Of a DNA stretch of 64,000 nucleotides, positions 1 through 11,101 are shown in pieces; positions within the stretch are counted from its first letter, which is position 1; each line of letters begins with the position of its first letter. The stretch comes from Thermoleophilales bacterium (GTDB lineage Bacteria; Actinomycetota; Thermoleophilia; Solirubrobacterales; 70-9). The notes beneath the pieces are model-generated. The model worked only from the letters and a program-made list of their open reading frames with translations. It was not told the DNA's origin and made no database searches. The DNA lies in NCBI GenBank assembly GCA_020636895.1, contig JACJWZ010000002.1, positions 1-64,000 on the forward strand. Direction: 5' to 3'. The position numbers were made by a program, and so were the translations under genes.

Positions 1-1334
1 GTCGCGTGCATCTCGATCCCGCTCGGCGCCTCGTCCACCCGTGGCCCGAGGACCGGGCCGAGGCCGAACTTGAGCGCCTCGGCGACGCGGCGCTCGGCGT
101 GGGCGACGTAGCGGAGCTCGCCGGTGAGGCCGACCTCCCCGAAGCAGGCGAGCGGCCGGCCCTGCTCGTCGGCGAGGCTGACCCCGCGCTGAGCTGAGGC
201 GACGGCGAGGGCGATCGCGAGGTCCGCGCCGGGCTCGTCGACCCTGACGCCGCCGGCGACGTTGACGAACACATCCGCGGAGCCGACCTGAACCCCACCG
301 TGGCGGGCGAGGACGGCGAGGATCATCGCGAGGCGGTTGCGATCGATGCCGTTCGCGACCCGCCGCGGAGGCACGACCTCGGTCGGGGCAACGAGCGCCT
401 GCACCTCGACCAGCAACGGCCTCGTCCCCTCCATCGCGCAGAGAACGACCGAGCCCGCCGCCGCGGTCGCCTCGCCGACGAAGCGGGCGGAGGGGTCCTC
501 GACCTCGACGAGCCCGCCCGAGCGCATCTCGAATACGCCGGTCTCGCTGGTCGCACCGAAGCGGTTCTTGAGGGCGCGGAGGGTGCGATAGGAGCGCTCG
601 CGTTCGCCCTCGAAAAGCAGCACGCAGTCGACCAGGTGCTCGAGCACGCGGGGACCGGCGACGGCGCCCTCCTTGGTGACGTGGCCGACCAGGATGAGCG
701 CGGTGCCGGTGCGTTTGGCGACCTCCATCAGACCCCCGGCGACCTCACGCACCTGAGCGACCGACCCGGCCGCGCTCGTCAACGCTTCCGAGTACATCGT
801 CTGCACCGAATCGACGACGCAGACTGCCGGTGCCTCCTCCTCGATCGCGGCGACCACCGCGCCCAGGTCCGTCTCGGCGAGCGCCGGGACCGAGAGCGCG
901 TCGGAGCCGAGCCGCTCGGCGCGCATCCGCACCTGGGCCGCAGACTCCTCGCCGGTGACGTAGAGGACCGTGCGCCCGGCGGCGGCGAGGTTGCCGAGTG
1001 CCATTGCCGTGATCGTCGACTTGCCGATGCCGGGCGAGCCGCCGAGCAGCACGAGCGAGCCGGGCACGAGTCCGCCGCCGAGCACGCGGTCGAGCTCGCC
1101 GATGCCGGTCCCGAGCCTGACCTCCCGCGGCGCTTCGACGTCGCGCAGTGGGATCGCCCTGGGCGCCGCGCCGCGGCGGCCGGCGGAGCGCGATCCCGAG
1201 CCGGCCTTCGACGCCGCCTGCACGACGACCTCGTCGAGCGTGTTCCACTCCGAGCAGCCGGGACACTGCCCCGCCCACGCGAGCGAGCTGTGGCCGCACT
1301 CGCGGCAGACGTACTTGGATCGCGCCTTGGCCAT
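1..1334 (-). CDS. radA: DNA repair protein RadA (3' end outside window)
   Basis: RadA/Sms is a RecA-like ATPase that helps process recombination intermediates. The reading frame starts at an ATG at 1334 and is still open at base 1, so about 444 codons are present and only a few C-terminal residues are missing. It has the N-terminal four-cysteine zinc finger (Cys10, Cys13, Cys24, Cys27), a Walker A motif GGSPGIGKS with Lys105, and the RadA signature KNRFG at residues 256-260, followed by a Lon-like C-terminal domain. These features together identify the family firmly. Its upstream region (1335-1918) is unusually long and structured for this genome. Confidence 0.95.
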   Translation of the reverse strand, partial: MAKARSKYVCRECGHSSLAWAGQCPGCSEWNTLDEVVVQAASKAGSGSRSAGRRGAAPRAIPLRDVEAPREVRLGTGIGELDRVLGGGLVPGSLVLLGGSPGIGKSTITAMALGNLAAAGRTVLYVTGEESAAQVRMRAERLGSDALSVPALAETDLGAVVAAIEEEAPAVCVVDSVQTMYSEALTSAAGSVAQVREVAGGLMEVAKRTGTALILVGHVTKEGAVAGPRVLEHLVDCVLLFEGERERSYRTLRALKNRFGATSETGVFEMRSGGLVEVEDPSARFVGEATAAAGSVVLCAMEGTRPLLVEVQALVAPTEVVPPRRVANGIDRNRLAMILAVLARHGGVQVGSADVFVNVAGGVRVDEPGADLAIALAVASAQRGVSLADEQGRPLACFGEVGLTGELRYVAHAERRVAEALKFGLGPVLGPRVDEAPSGIEMHA

Positions 1335-1445
1335 CTCCTCGATCGTTCCAAGCCCGCAGGACGCCACCGCGCCCCCGGAAGGCCGCTGCGCCGGGCTCGT
1401 GCGCCTCGCGCAACGCGTCACGAGCTACCCCCATTTCTTGGATGC

Positions 1446-1505
1446 GGGGCGGAACCGCGGAACCGCCCCTATGGGATACCGGAAAGCAGTAGCGTAGTTG
1501 CGCGG
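1446..1505. repeat. 60-bp direct repeat, copy 1
   Basis: This copy matches 1813-1872 at 54 of 60 positions. It begins with a hairpin (GGGGCGG, 10-nt spacer, CCGCCCC) and continues with the conserved core CCTATGGGATAC, followed by a GGAAAGC segment. The GGTTCCGCGG core on its reverse strand also occurs at 29594-29611, so it may belong to a wider intergenic repeat family. Confidence 0.8.
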
Positions 1506-1690
1506 AACCGGGCAAGTCTTCCTGCTCCAGCCCGCTCGGCTGCGATGGGCTGGTGAGGGGAGGATGGGAGCTCTGCGGCTCCTGGCTGGGCACGGCTGGG
1601 TGGCCGGGCACCGGCCCTCTCATCCTCCCTTCGAGGCACTTCGCCCATCTGGGGGCCGAAAGGTGCTTCGGAGCTCCCGCTCTCTACAGC

Positions 1691-1728
1691 GGGGTGCCTG
1701 AGTCCAACATGTTGGCTTCAGACGCCCC
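1691..1728. terminator. Long imperfect hairpin
   Basis: The arms GGGGTGCCTGAGTCCAAC and GTTGGCTTCAGACGCCCC pair with two mismatches and two wobbles around the perfect palindrome CCAACATGTTGG (1704-1715). It lies downstream of the propeller gene and could be its terminator. There is no clear T-run, so the function is inferred. Confidence 0.4.
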
Positions 1729-1812
1729 GGCGGCACCGGTGGCCTCGGGGCTCGGCTGTAGGTACGTGCTCCGTGACAGTTCAGTCACGAATTGCCCCAC
1801 TCCTCTTGTTGG

Positions 1813-1872
1813 GGGGCGGAGCCGCGGAACCGCCCCTATGGGATACGGGAAAGCCGTAGCGTGGTTTCACGG
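1813..1872. repeat. 60-bp direct repeat, copy 2
   Basis: This is the second copy of the repeat at 1446-1505, in the same orientation, 367 bp downstream. It keeps the GGGGCGG/CCGCCCC hairpin. In this copy the segment TACGG-GAAAG-CCGTA can itself form a small perfect stem-loop. Confidence 0.8.
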
Positions 1873-1918
1873 GATCAGCCGAGTGCACGCCCGCTTCCCC
1901 GGTGGGTAGCCTGCCTCC

Positions 1919-3754
1919 CTACTTGACCCTGAACCGCTTCTTGGCGGGGCTCTCGTCGGTGCCGGCCTCGGTCGTCGCGCGGACGTAGAAGAGGTACTTG
2001 CCGCGCTTCAGCTTCTTGTACTTCTGCGGGGAGCTGCAGCCCTTGTACTTAGGGTCCTTCCTCTTCTTGGCGACCGCGCATTCGAAGTCCGCCCCTACGA
2101 CGTCGGAGCTGAAGGTGAACTTCGCCTTGCGCCCCTTGACCTTCGCCTTCTTGATCGCGGTGTCCGGGATCGTGTCGAAGCGGGCGGTCACCGTCGTGTT
2201 GGCGCGCAGCGAGAACGCGCAGGCACCCCTCCCCGAGCACCCGGCGCCCGACCAGCCCACGAAGCCGGATCCCGGGTAGGGCTCGGCGGTGAGGGTGACG
2301 TTGGTTCCCCAGGCGACGGGGTTGGCGCAGGGCGTGTCGCACTCGAGGCTCTGCGCGGCTGCACGCACGATCCCCGAGCCGGTCCCCGACTGGGCGAAGC
2401 TCAGATCGCGGTTGGGGAGCACCCGGCCGAAGTGGTTGACGCTGCCGGAGTTCTGGGCGGTCGCGTAGACCGATGCGCCGTCGGGACGGACTGCCACCTC
2501 GCGCACGTTGTCGAATGCCGCGCCGGGGACATCAGAGCAATTCGCACCGGTGTTGTCGAAGCAGTTCTCGAAGGTCAGCCCACCCTGCGGCGCCGCCGTG
2601 AAGTGGCTCAGGGAGTCGGCGTCGGAGGCGGTGACGTAGACGCTGTCGCCGTCGGGGCTCGTCGCCACCGTGGCGGCTCCGTCAAGCGGCGACCCCGTGA
2701 CGTCGGTGCACGTGCCGCCCGATCCGGTGTCGCTGACGCAGCCCGCCGAGGTCATCTGCCCTCCGGCTCCGAGGGTGAAGTGCGCAACCGCATCGGACGC
2801 CGAGAGAGGGACGTAGAGCGAGTCGCCGTCAGCGCTGGTCGCGAGGGCTCCCGGTCCGTCGAACGCGGATCCCGGAACGTTGCTGCACACTCCGAGGAGG
2901 CCGTCCTGGCTCGCGCAATCCGCGAACTCGAGGTCGCCGGTCGCGTCGGTGGTGAAACGCGAGACGGAGTCCGCGATCGAGGCGCTGACGAAGACGGCGC
3001 CCCCGTCCGGCGTGACGGCGACGCCGATCGCGCCCGCCAGGGGACCACCGAAGAAGCCCGTGCAGGAACCGGAGCCGCTGTTGCTGTGGCAGTCGGAGAA
3101 GGTGAGCTGCCCCCCTGCCGCCGCCTCGAAGTGCGTCACGGAATCTGAGAGGAGCGACGCCACGTAGACGGAGGTGCCGTCGGGGCTCACGGCAATCCCG
3201 AGCGGGTCGTTGAGCGGCGTTCCCGGCACGTCCGTGCAGGCGTTCTCGCCCTGGTTGCTGATGCAGCCCCCGAAGGAGAGCGCCCCGGATGCGGCACGGG
3301 TGAAGTGGGTAACCGTGTCGGCGGTGCCCGAGGCCGCATAGACCGAGTCGCCGTCGGGGCTGACCGCAAGGGAGGCGATGCCGCTGAGCGGCGTCCCCTG
3401 CAAGTCGGTGCACGTCCCACCGTTGCCGTCGTTGCTTACGCAGCCCGCGAAGGTGAGCTGTCCAGCCGGTGCCGCGTTGAACCAGTAGATCGCGTCGGAG
3501 GCGTTGTCGGCGCCCACGTATACGGTCGCGCCGTCCGGGCTCACCGCCAGCGCGGAGGCGTTCCCGAGCGCGGTTCCGGGCGCGTCGGCGCAGGCCCCGG
3601 CCGAGCCGTCGTTGCTCACGCACCCTGCGAAGTTGAGCTCCCCCTGCGCGTCAGCCCGCGACTCGAGGGAGAGGAGGGCGATGAGAAGGAGTGCAGCGAA
3701 CGAAGCTGCACGGATGGCGACGGCAAGCTGGCAAGGCACAGACCCGGATTCCAT
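1919..3754 (-). CDS. Secreted seven-bladed beta-propeller protein
   Basis: The protein has a signal peptide (hydrophobic stretch ending near ADAQG) and then seven consecutive repeats of about 58 residues. Each repeat carries the pattern (x)LxFxxCxSxxGxxxCxDxxG and ends in SPDGxSVYVxxxxxDSVxHF, so it should fold as a seven-bladed YncE/lactonase-like propeller with one cysteine pair per blade. After the blades come a 'bacterial repeat' module (GFVGWSGAGCSG, VTARFD) and an Ig-like C-terminal module with ECAVAKK and FYVRATTEAGTDESP. The ATG at 3754 is preferred over the GTG at 3763 because a GAGGG lies 8 bases upstream. Extracellular location is likely; the ligand or substrate is unknown. Confidence 0.75.
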   Translation of the reverse strand: MESGSVPCQLAVAIRAASFAALLLIALLSLESRADAQGELNFAGCVSNDGSAGACADAPGTALGNASALAVSPDGATVYVGADNASDAIYWFNAAPAGQLTFAGCVSNDGNGGTCTDLQGTPLSGIASLAVSPDGDSVYAASGTADTVTHFTRAASGALSFGGCISNQGENACTDVPGTPLNDPLGIAVSPDGTSVYVASLLSDSVTHFEAAAGGQLTFSDCHSNSGSGSCTGFFGGPLAGAIGVAVTPDGGAVFVSASIADSVSRFTTDATGDLEFADCASQDGLLGVCSNVPGSAFDGPGALATSADGDSLYVPLSASDAVAHFTLGAGGQMTSAGCVSDTGSGGTCTDVTGSPLDGAATVATSPDGDSVYVTASDADSLSHFTAAPQGGLTFENCFDNTGANCSDVPGAAFDNVREVAVRPDGASVYATAQNSGSVNHFGRVLPNRDLSFAQSGTGSGIVRAAAQSLECDTPCANPVAWGTNVTLTAEPYPGSGFVGWSGAGCSGRGACAFSLRANTTVTARFDTIPDTAIKKAKVKGRKAKFTFSSDVVGADFECAVAKKRKDPKYKGCSSPQKYKKLKRGKYLFYVRATTEAGTDESPAKKRFRVK

Positions 3755-3787
3755 GCGACGCACCCTCGCCGCGAGCCTGCAGGTGAG

Positions 3788-3895
3788 TCAATCCCCCAAG
3801 AGGGTGGCCAAGCCACCCACCCCGATGACGGGCACCCCGGCGAATGCGGAGGCCGTCAGGCCAAGGAAGAGCGCGGTGAAGTGGCCGCAGGCCAT
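3788..3895 (-). CDS. Possible 35-aa hydrophobic peptide
   Basis: Downstream of clpC on the same strand an ATG-initiated frame of 35 codons encodes a hydrophobic peptide (MACGHFTALFLGLTASAF... GGLATLLGD) that could span the membrane once. No ribosome-binding site stands out and the frame is continuous with a long shadow frame of clpC, so this may be chance. It is listed because it fills most of the gap between clpC and the propeller gene. Confidence 0.15.
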   Translation of the reverse strand: MACGHFTALFLGLTASAFAGVPVIGVGGLATLLGD

Positions 3896-3951
3896 GAGCC
3901 GCGCGATGACGCAGGCACGGCGCCTTCCGCGCCGCCGGCAGCCGCCGGGGG

Positions 3952-6579
<2,628 letters not shown>

Positions 6580-6903
6580 CAGCTACCTGCTTCTACTCGT
6601 GTTCCCTTGTTCCCTTCGGTCAGTATCGCGCGACCTTCGGTCGGCCCGGCCTGGACACCTCCCGGGAATGCGCGGCCACCGGAGACTCCGATCAACTTCC
6701 TCGGCCCTTGCTCGCCGATCGATCAGCCCTCCGGTGTCGGTTGCGCGGAAGGCGGAAGTATAGACGGGCCGATCGGCGGCCCCGGTGGTTGCGGTCCCGC
6801 CTGCGCCACGCCTGGCCGGAAGTTGCGGGATCGGCGTCCGCGTCAGGGGCGCGGGCACCCCTTCGCGATCGACCGGAAGGTCGCGGAGGTTAGATTCCGG
6901 TAT
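6580..6903. other. Divergent intergenic region between clpC and 6904 gene
   Basis: About 320 bases separate the clpC start from the start of the gene at 6904. The left part holds the candidate clpC promoter. The right end holds a -10 hexamer TAGATT (6891-6896) seven bases before the GTG at 6904. I see no gene or RNA in the middle. Confidence 0.6.
6613..6642 (-). promoter_or_regulatory. Candidate clpC promoter with flanking direct repeats
   Basis: On the minus strand the 9-mer GACCGAAGG occurs twice, 21 bp apart (6613-6621 and 6634-6642), and a -10-like GATACT (6622-6627) sits between them, about 43 bp upstream of the clpC start. Two half-sites two helical turns apart around a -10 suggest an operator for a stress regulator. 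No known clpC regulator motif (HAIR, CIRCE) was recognised. Confidence 0.35.
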
Positions 6904-8178
6904 GTGGCGTCGAGCTCAGACCCCGGGAGCCTCTCCACCTTCGCGGAAGCCGTGGGCCTCAGCCCCGGGACGGGCGGCGATCTCCCCTCGACCGGCTCGC
7001 TGCTCGGCATCTCGGACCTGGAGCTGGTCGGCTACGTCAACGGCACCTTGCCGGGAGGCCTGACCGGGTCGCTCGCGCAGGTTCGCTGGGAGACGAGGAA
7101 CGACGACACGACGACCGTGCACCGCAAGACCGCAGTCGTCACCCGGCTTCCCGAGTCGCTGGGCTACGCCCCGTACCTGCAGATCGGTTCGGTCTTCCCG
7201 CTGTCGGCCGTCATGGCGAAGACGCGGAAGCTCGAGCCGGCGCCGGGGGTGGTCGTCCGCGCGGATCAGGGCGTGGACGAGCATTGGCTCACCGAGCTCT
7301 TCTCCCCCGCCTTCGCCGAGTGGCTGCAGCGCAGCCCCGACGACTTCGGGGCCGAGTTGGCCGACGGGGTCCTGGTGGTCCTCAGGGACGGCTTCCTCAG
7401 CGATCGAAGCTCGCTGGAGGCGCTGTGCTCCGACGCGGGCCGAATCGCCGAGGAGATCCGCTCGGAGGCGCTCGAGGAGGCCGACTCGGGCGGCGGCAGC
7501 GTCGCGAAGTCGGCGCCGCCCGACCGCAGGACGCAGATCGCGCTCGGGCTGATCCCGGAGCTCCAGCTGGACCACCCCCCCGCGCACGTGGAGGCGGCAC
7601 TCGGTGATGCGCGCCACCACGCCGCGCGATCAGGCGCCGTGATCTGGCGGACGATCACCGGGACGATCCTGATCATGCTCGCCGTCAACATCATCGGCGG
7701 CGGCATCTACGGCCTCATCCTCAACCTCGGCGATCCGCTCAAGGCGACCCTGATCTACCAGCTGATCCTGCTCGTGATCATCGCCCCGCTGCGGTTCAGG
7801 AGCATCACCAACAACGTCGCAACGACGGCGTCGGAAGAGGCCTTCTACCAGGGCTACGAGCGCGCTCATGACCTCCGCGAGGTGGACCCGCTGCGCTTCG
7901 CCGCCGAGCACACCGAAGCGAACCTCCCCGGCAAGCCGATCCGGGTCATGGAGGGTCTCTTCGGCGGCACCCAGGGCTATCTGATGCTGACCGGCGACGG
8001 GCGCCAGCGCGGCGATCTGATCGCCCTCGTCCGCGGCCCGCGCGGACCGATCGCGACGACCGACCTCGATGTCTCGGCGCCCGGCGTCTCATCGGCGGCG
8101 CTCGACGGGTTCGTGGAGACGCTGCTGCTCGACCTCGAAACGCAGCCGACCGGCGTCAGGGCAGCAGGCTCCGCTTGA
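6904..8178 (+). CDS. Hypothetical membrane protein with two central TM segments
   Basis: I do not recognise this 424-residue protein. The N-terminal 240 residues look soluble. Two hydrophobic segments follow (about residues 245-267, TGTILIMLAVNIIGGGIYG, and 273-295, LIYQLILLVIIAPLRF), then a soluble C-terminal part. The GTG at 6904 is chosen because TAGATT (6891-6896) ends seven bases before it, as in many leaderless genes of this window, and because family-like sequence begins there; the long frame upstream on this strand is a shadow of clpC. The 3' end overlaps the convergent gene at 8156 by 23 bp. Confidence 0.7.
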   Translation: MASSSDPGSLSTFAEAVGLSPGTGGDLPSTGSLLGISDLELVGYVNGTLPGGLTGSLAQVRWETRNDDTTTVHRKTAVVTRLPESLGYAPYLQIGSVFPLSAVMAKTRKLEPAPGVVVRADQGVDEHWLTELFSPAFAEWLQRSPDDFGAELADGVLVVLRDGFLSDRSSLEALCSDAGRIAEEIRSEALEEADSGGGSVAKSAPPDRRTQIALGLIPELQLDHPPAHVEAALGDARHHAARSGAVIWRTITGTILIMLAVNIIGGGIYGLILNLGDPLKATLIYQLILLVIIAPLRFRSITNNVATTASEEAFYQGYERAHDLREVDPLRFAAEHTEANLPGKPIRVMEGLFGGTQGYLMLTGDGRQRGDLIALVRGPRGPIATTDLDVSAPGVSSAALDGFVETLLLDLETQPTGVRAAGSA

Positions 8179-8827
8179 TCCGCGCCGGCGCCCGCATCGG
8201 AGCGGGCGAGTTCGGCGCGTCGGCGGCGAGGTAGCCGACCACGTTCAGGTAGGCGGGCCCGCTCACCGCCGTCCAGACGGCGCCGGGGGGCAGGTTGGAG
8301 CCGCCGAGCGAGATCCCGTTGACGCCGCTCACCACGATCACCGAATCGTTGGCCGGGTTGAAGAAGAACTGGGCGTTGGCAGGGCGAAGCTCGGGCGGCA
8401 GCACGAACATCTGCGAGTCGGATCCGGCGTCGGGGCCTGCGCCGGAGCACATCCCGTCGCCGCCGGGGCCGTCGACGGCGGAGGTCATGCCGGTGAAGCT
8501 GACCTGCCCGTAGCCGTCCTTGCGAACGGCGACCGCCTCCAGGCCCGGGGTCGAGGCACTCACGTCACGCCACAGGCAGTCGTCCTGGCCGCCGTTGAGG
8601 AGCTCCGGGGTGAAGACCGTCGCCGGCGCGAGATCGGCGGGCCCCACCGCCCGGTCCTTGATGTCCTTGCCGGTGATCGTCCCGTCCTTGATCGCCTTCG
8701 ACTTGATCGCGCCCTTCTTGATGTCCTTGGAGCCGATCTTCGAGGCTGCGTAGGCGCCGCTGAGTCCCAGCGCGAAGACCAGCGCCAGCGTCGCGACGAC
8801 GTTCGCGTACGTCAGGTGCCTGCGCAT
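8156..8827 (-). CDS. Secreted protein with KDIK/AIKDGTI repeat stretch
   Basis: The 223-residue protein opens with MRRHLTYANVVATLALVFAL, a leader that I associate with a large paralogous family of Thermoleophilia secreted proteins of unknown function. After the signal peptide comes a short repetitive stretch (SKDIKKGAIKSKAIKDGTI...) in which five-residue units with alternating hydrophobic residues recur, then a globular C-terminal part with a few cysteines. The ATG at 8827 is preferred over a TTG nine bases upstream because it gives the usual family N-terminus. Function is unknown. The gene converges on and overlaps the 6904 gene. Confidence 0.75.
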   Translation of the reverse strand: MRRHLTYANVVATLALVFALGLSGAYAASKIGSKDIKKGAIKSKAIKDGTITGKDIKDRAVGPADLAPATVFTPELLNGGQDDCLWRDVSASTPGLEAVAVRKDGYGQVSFTGMTSAVDGPGGDGMCSGAGPDAGSDSQMFVLPPELRPANAQFFFNPANDSVIVVSGVNGISLGGSNLPPGAVWTAVSGPAYLNVVGYLAADAPNSPAPMRAPARIKRSLLP

Positions 8828-8903
8828 ACGGATCAAAGGAGCCTTCCTCGCCTCAGCCGGAGCCTACTCCGCTCGCCGCCGCTCCAGGTAGGGTCCGCCG
8901 CTC

Positions 8904-9482
8904 GTGCGCCGCTCGCCCTCAGTGCTGATCACGCTTGCGGTGGTGCTCACCGCCATCACCTCCGCCGCCGGTGGCGCCCAAGCCGCGGTCCCCGGCAACT
9001 TCGTCAAGCACGCGGAGCCGAACTGGGTCTGGTTCGGGCCCGCGAACTACTTCGCGGCATCGGGCGCCTATGGGATCACCATCTCAGGCCCGGGGCGGAT
9101 CGCCCCGACCATCGACTACGGCGGGTCCAGCATCTTCTGCGACGGCACCCCCGACCAGCACTTCGCGGCCCAGCGCCGCGCGTTCGCCGCGAACCTCCAG
9201 CGCGCAAAGTTCCGCAAGGTGAGCAAGGTCAAGAGCAGCGGCGGCACCTACTCGCAGTCGATGAAGTTCTCCGGGCGCGCCAACGGCACGAGGATCACCG
9301 GTGAGCTCGGCTTCCAGTACTCCTCCTACGACGGCCAGTACTGCTACTCGGCCTCGCTGTACAAGGGCGTCAAGGACGACAAGCGGGCGGGCAAGTCGCT
9401 GCGCCTGCTCAAGGACATCTGGCACCGCACCTACTACAGCGGTCCGGGCTTGCCGATCGACCCGAACACCGGCCTGCCGTAG
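8904..9482 (+). CDS. Secreted protein of unknown function
   Basis: A 192-residue protein with a signal peptide (VLITLAVVLTAITSAAGG, cleavage near AQAA) and a mature part rich in aromatic residues, glycine and lysine, with three cysteines (IFCDG, QYCYS). I do not recognise the family. The start is a GTG at 8904; a TAGGGT hexamer (8889-8894) ends nine bases upstream, so the mRNA may be nearly leaderless. The gene is divergent from the 8156-8827 gene and convergent with lysS, with a symmetric hairpin after its stop. Confidence 0.65.
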   Translation: MRRSPSVLITLAVVLTAITSAAGGAQAAVPGNFVKHAEPNWVWFGPANYFAASGAYGITISGPGRIAPTIDYGGSSIFCDGTPDQHFAAQRRAFAANLQRAKFRKVSKVKSSGGTYSQSMKFSGRANGTRITGELGFQYSSYDGQYCYSASLYKGVKDDKRAGKSLRLLKDIWHRTYYSGPGLPIDPNTGLP

Positions 9483-9491
9483 CCGGGAGGA

Positions 9492-9509
9492 ACCCGCCGC
9501 GGGGCGGGT
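9492..9509. terminator. Hairpin between convergent genes
   Basis: ACCCGCC and GGCGGGT pair perfectly around a GCGG loop. The hairpin lies in the 33-bp gap between the stop of the 8904 gene (plus) and the stop of lysS (minus), so it can serve as a bidirectional terminator. Confidence 0.55.
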
Positions 9510-9515
9510 CCACGC

Positions 9516-11033
9516 TCACCGCATCGCGGGGAAGAGCAGCACCTCGCGCACGCTCGGCGCTCCCGTCAGGAGCATCACGAGGCGGTCGATGCCGAGCCCT
9601 ACGCCCGCGGTCGGGGGCATCCCCTGCTCGAGGGCGCGGAGGAAGTCCTCGTCGTGCGGCTGCGTCTCCTCGTCGCCGCGCTTGAGCTCTTCGGCCTGCA
9701 TGTCGAAGCGGCGGCGCTGCTCATCGGGGTCGTTCAGCTCGGTGAACGCGTTGGCAATCTCGAAGCCGCCCACGAACGCCTCCCAGCGCTCGACCAGCCC
9801 CTCCTCGGAACGATGGTTCTTCGCGAAGGGCGAGAGCTCCACGGGGTAGTCCATGACGAAGGTCGGCTGGATCAACTGCGGCTCGACCTCCGCCGAGAAG
9901 ACCATGTCGACGAGCTTGCCCCAGCCCGCGTCGCTCGGCGGCGCGGACATGCCGATCGCGGCGGCGAGCTCCTCGCGCGAGGGACGGGTGCCGATGTCGA
10001 TGCCGGCGTGCTCGAGGATCGCATCGCGCATCGTGATTCGCCTCCACGGCGGTGTCAGGTCGATGGTCGCCCCGTCGCGCTCGATACTCGTCGTCCCGAA
10101 GACCTCCTCGGCCACGGTCGCCACCAGCGTCTCGAGACGCCGCGCGGCGTCGTCGTAGTCGGCGTAGGCCTCGTACCACTCGATCATCGTGAACTCGGGG
10201 TTGTGCTTGGGCGAGATGCCCTCGTTGCGGAAGTCCTTGCCGAGCTCGTAGACCCGGTCGATCCCACCGACGATGCAGCGCTTGAGGTAGAGCTCGGTGG
10301 CGATCCGCAGGTAGAGGTCGCGGTCGAGCGCGTTGTGATGGGTGGTGAAGGGGCGAGCGAGGGCGCCGCCGTACAGCGGCTGCAGGATCGGCGTCTCGAC
10401 CTCGGTGAAACCGTCCTCGTCGAGGAAGCGGCGCGTCGCGGCGACGACGCCGGCTCGCTGCTTGAACCGCTGCAGCACGTCCGGATTGGCGATCAGGTCG
10501 AGCTCGCGGTGGCGGAAGCGTGTCTCGACGTCGACGAGCCCGTGATGCTTGTCGGGCAGCGGCCGCAGGCTCTTGGCCAGCGGCGTCCACGACTCGACGC
10601 GGATCGTGAGCTCGCCTCGGCGGCTCTTGAACGCGGTGCCCTCGATCCCGACGAAGTCACCCAGGTCCGTTTCGAGCAGGGCCGCATGCTCGTCGGCACC
10701 GAGGACGTCGGAGCGCGACTGCAGCTGGATCTTCCCGGTGCCGTCACGGAGGTCGAGAAACGCCGCCTTGCCCATGCCGCGCTTGGCCATCACCCGGCCG
10801 GCGACCGTGTGGCGCACGTCGGTCTCCTCGCCGTCCTCGAGGGCCTCGTGGGCGGCGCGGACGTCTGCGATCGGCTCCCGAGCTGGGAACGACGGCGGGA
10901 ACGGGTCGCGACCGGCGGCGCGGAGCCGCTCGAGCTTGGCCCGGCGCTCCGCGATCAGGACGTGCTCGTCGGGCGCGTCCCCGGGAGATTCGCCGGTCTC
11001 GCCGTCGCTGCTGCTGTCGGTCTCGTCGCTCAC
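9516..11033 (-). CDS. lysS: Lysine--tRNA ligase, class II
   Basis: This enzyme charges tRNA-Lys. The 505-residue protein has the N-terminal OB-fold anticodon-binding domain (VAGRVMAKRGMGKAAFLDLRD), class II motif 2 (FRNEGISPKHNPEFTMIEWY) and motif 3 (GVGLGIDRLVMLLTG) followed by the usual short C-terminus ending LFPAMR. Its N-terminus has about 25 extra acidic and serine-rich residues before the family core. The start is a GTG at 11033, preceded by TACGCT (minus strand, 11043-11048) at nine bases, so it may be leaderless. The neighbouring greA is not in the same operon because a GNAT gene on the other strand intervenes. Confidence 0.97.
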   Translation of the reverse strand: MSDETDSSSDGETGESPGDAPDEHVLIAERRAKLERLRAAGRDPFPPSFPAREPIADVRAAHEALEDGEETDVRHTVAGRVMAKRGMGKAAFLDLRDGTGKIQLQSRSDVLGADEHAALLETDLGDFVGIEGTAFKSRRGELTIRVESWTPLAKSLRPLPDKHHGLVDVETRFRHRELDLIANPDVLQRFKQRAGVVAATRRFLDEDGFTEVETPILQPLYGGALARPFTTHHNALDRDLYLRIATELYLKRCIVGGIDRVYELGKDFRNEGISPKHNPEFTMIEWYEAYADYDDAARRLETLVATVAEEVFGTTSIERDGATIDLTPPWRRITMRDAILEHAGIDIGTRPSREELAAAIGMSAPPSDAGWGKLVDMVFSAEVEPQLIQPTFVMDYPVELSPFAKNHRSEEGLVERWEAFVGGFEIANAFTELNDPDEQRRRFDMQAEELKRGDEETQPHDEDFLRALEQGMPPTAGVGLGIDRLVMLLTGAPSVREVLLFPAMR

Positions 11034-11101
11034 GCGGCGGCGAGCGTAGTCAATGCGCGGCCACGGGCGCGAACCGCATTGCCGCGGATACCCTTTCGCC
11101 C

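Larger units (their letters stand above)
1335..1918. other. Structured intergenic region, no gene
   Basis: These 584 bases lie upstream of radA and downstream of the propeller gene (both on the minus strand). I find no convincing coding frame. The stretch contains two 60-bp direct repeats and, between them, several strong stem-loops: an arm pair at 1556-1566/1621-1631, 1632-1670, 1691-1728 (centred on the palindrome CCAACATGTTGG) and 1773-1788 (GTGAC/GTCAC). It could hold the radA promoter, the terminator of the propeller gene, or a structured RNA. The sequence does not match tmRNA, RNase P or SRP RNA landmarks that I know. Confidence 0.6.
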
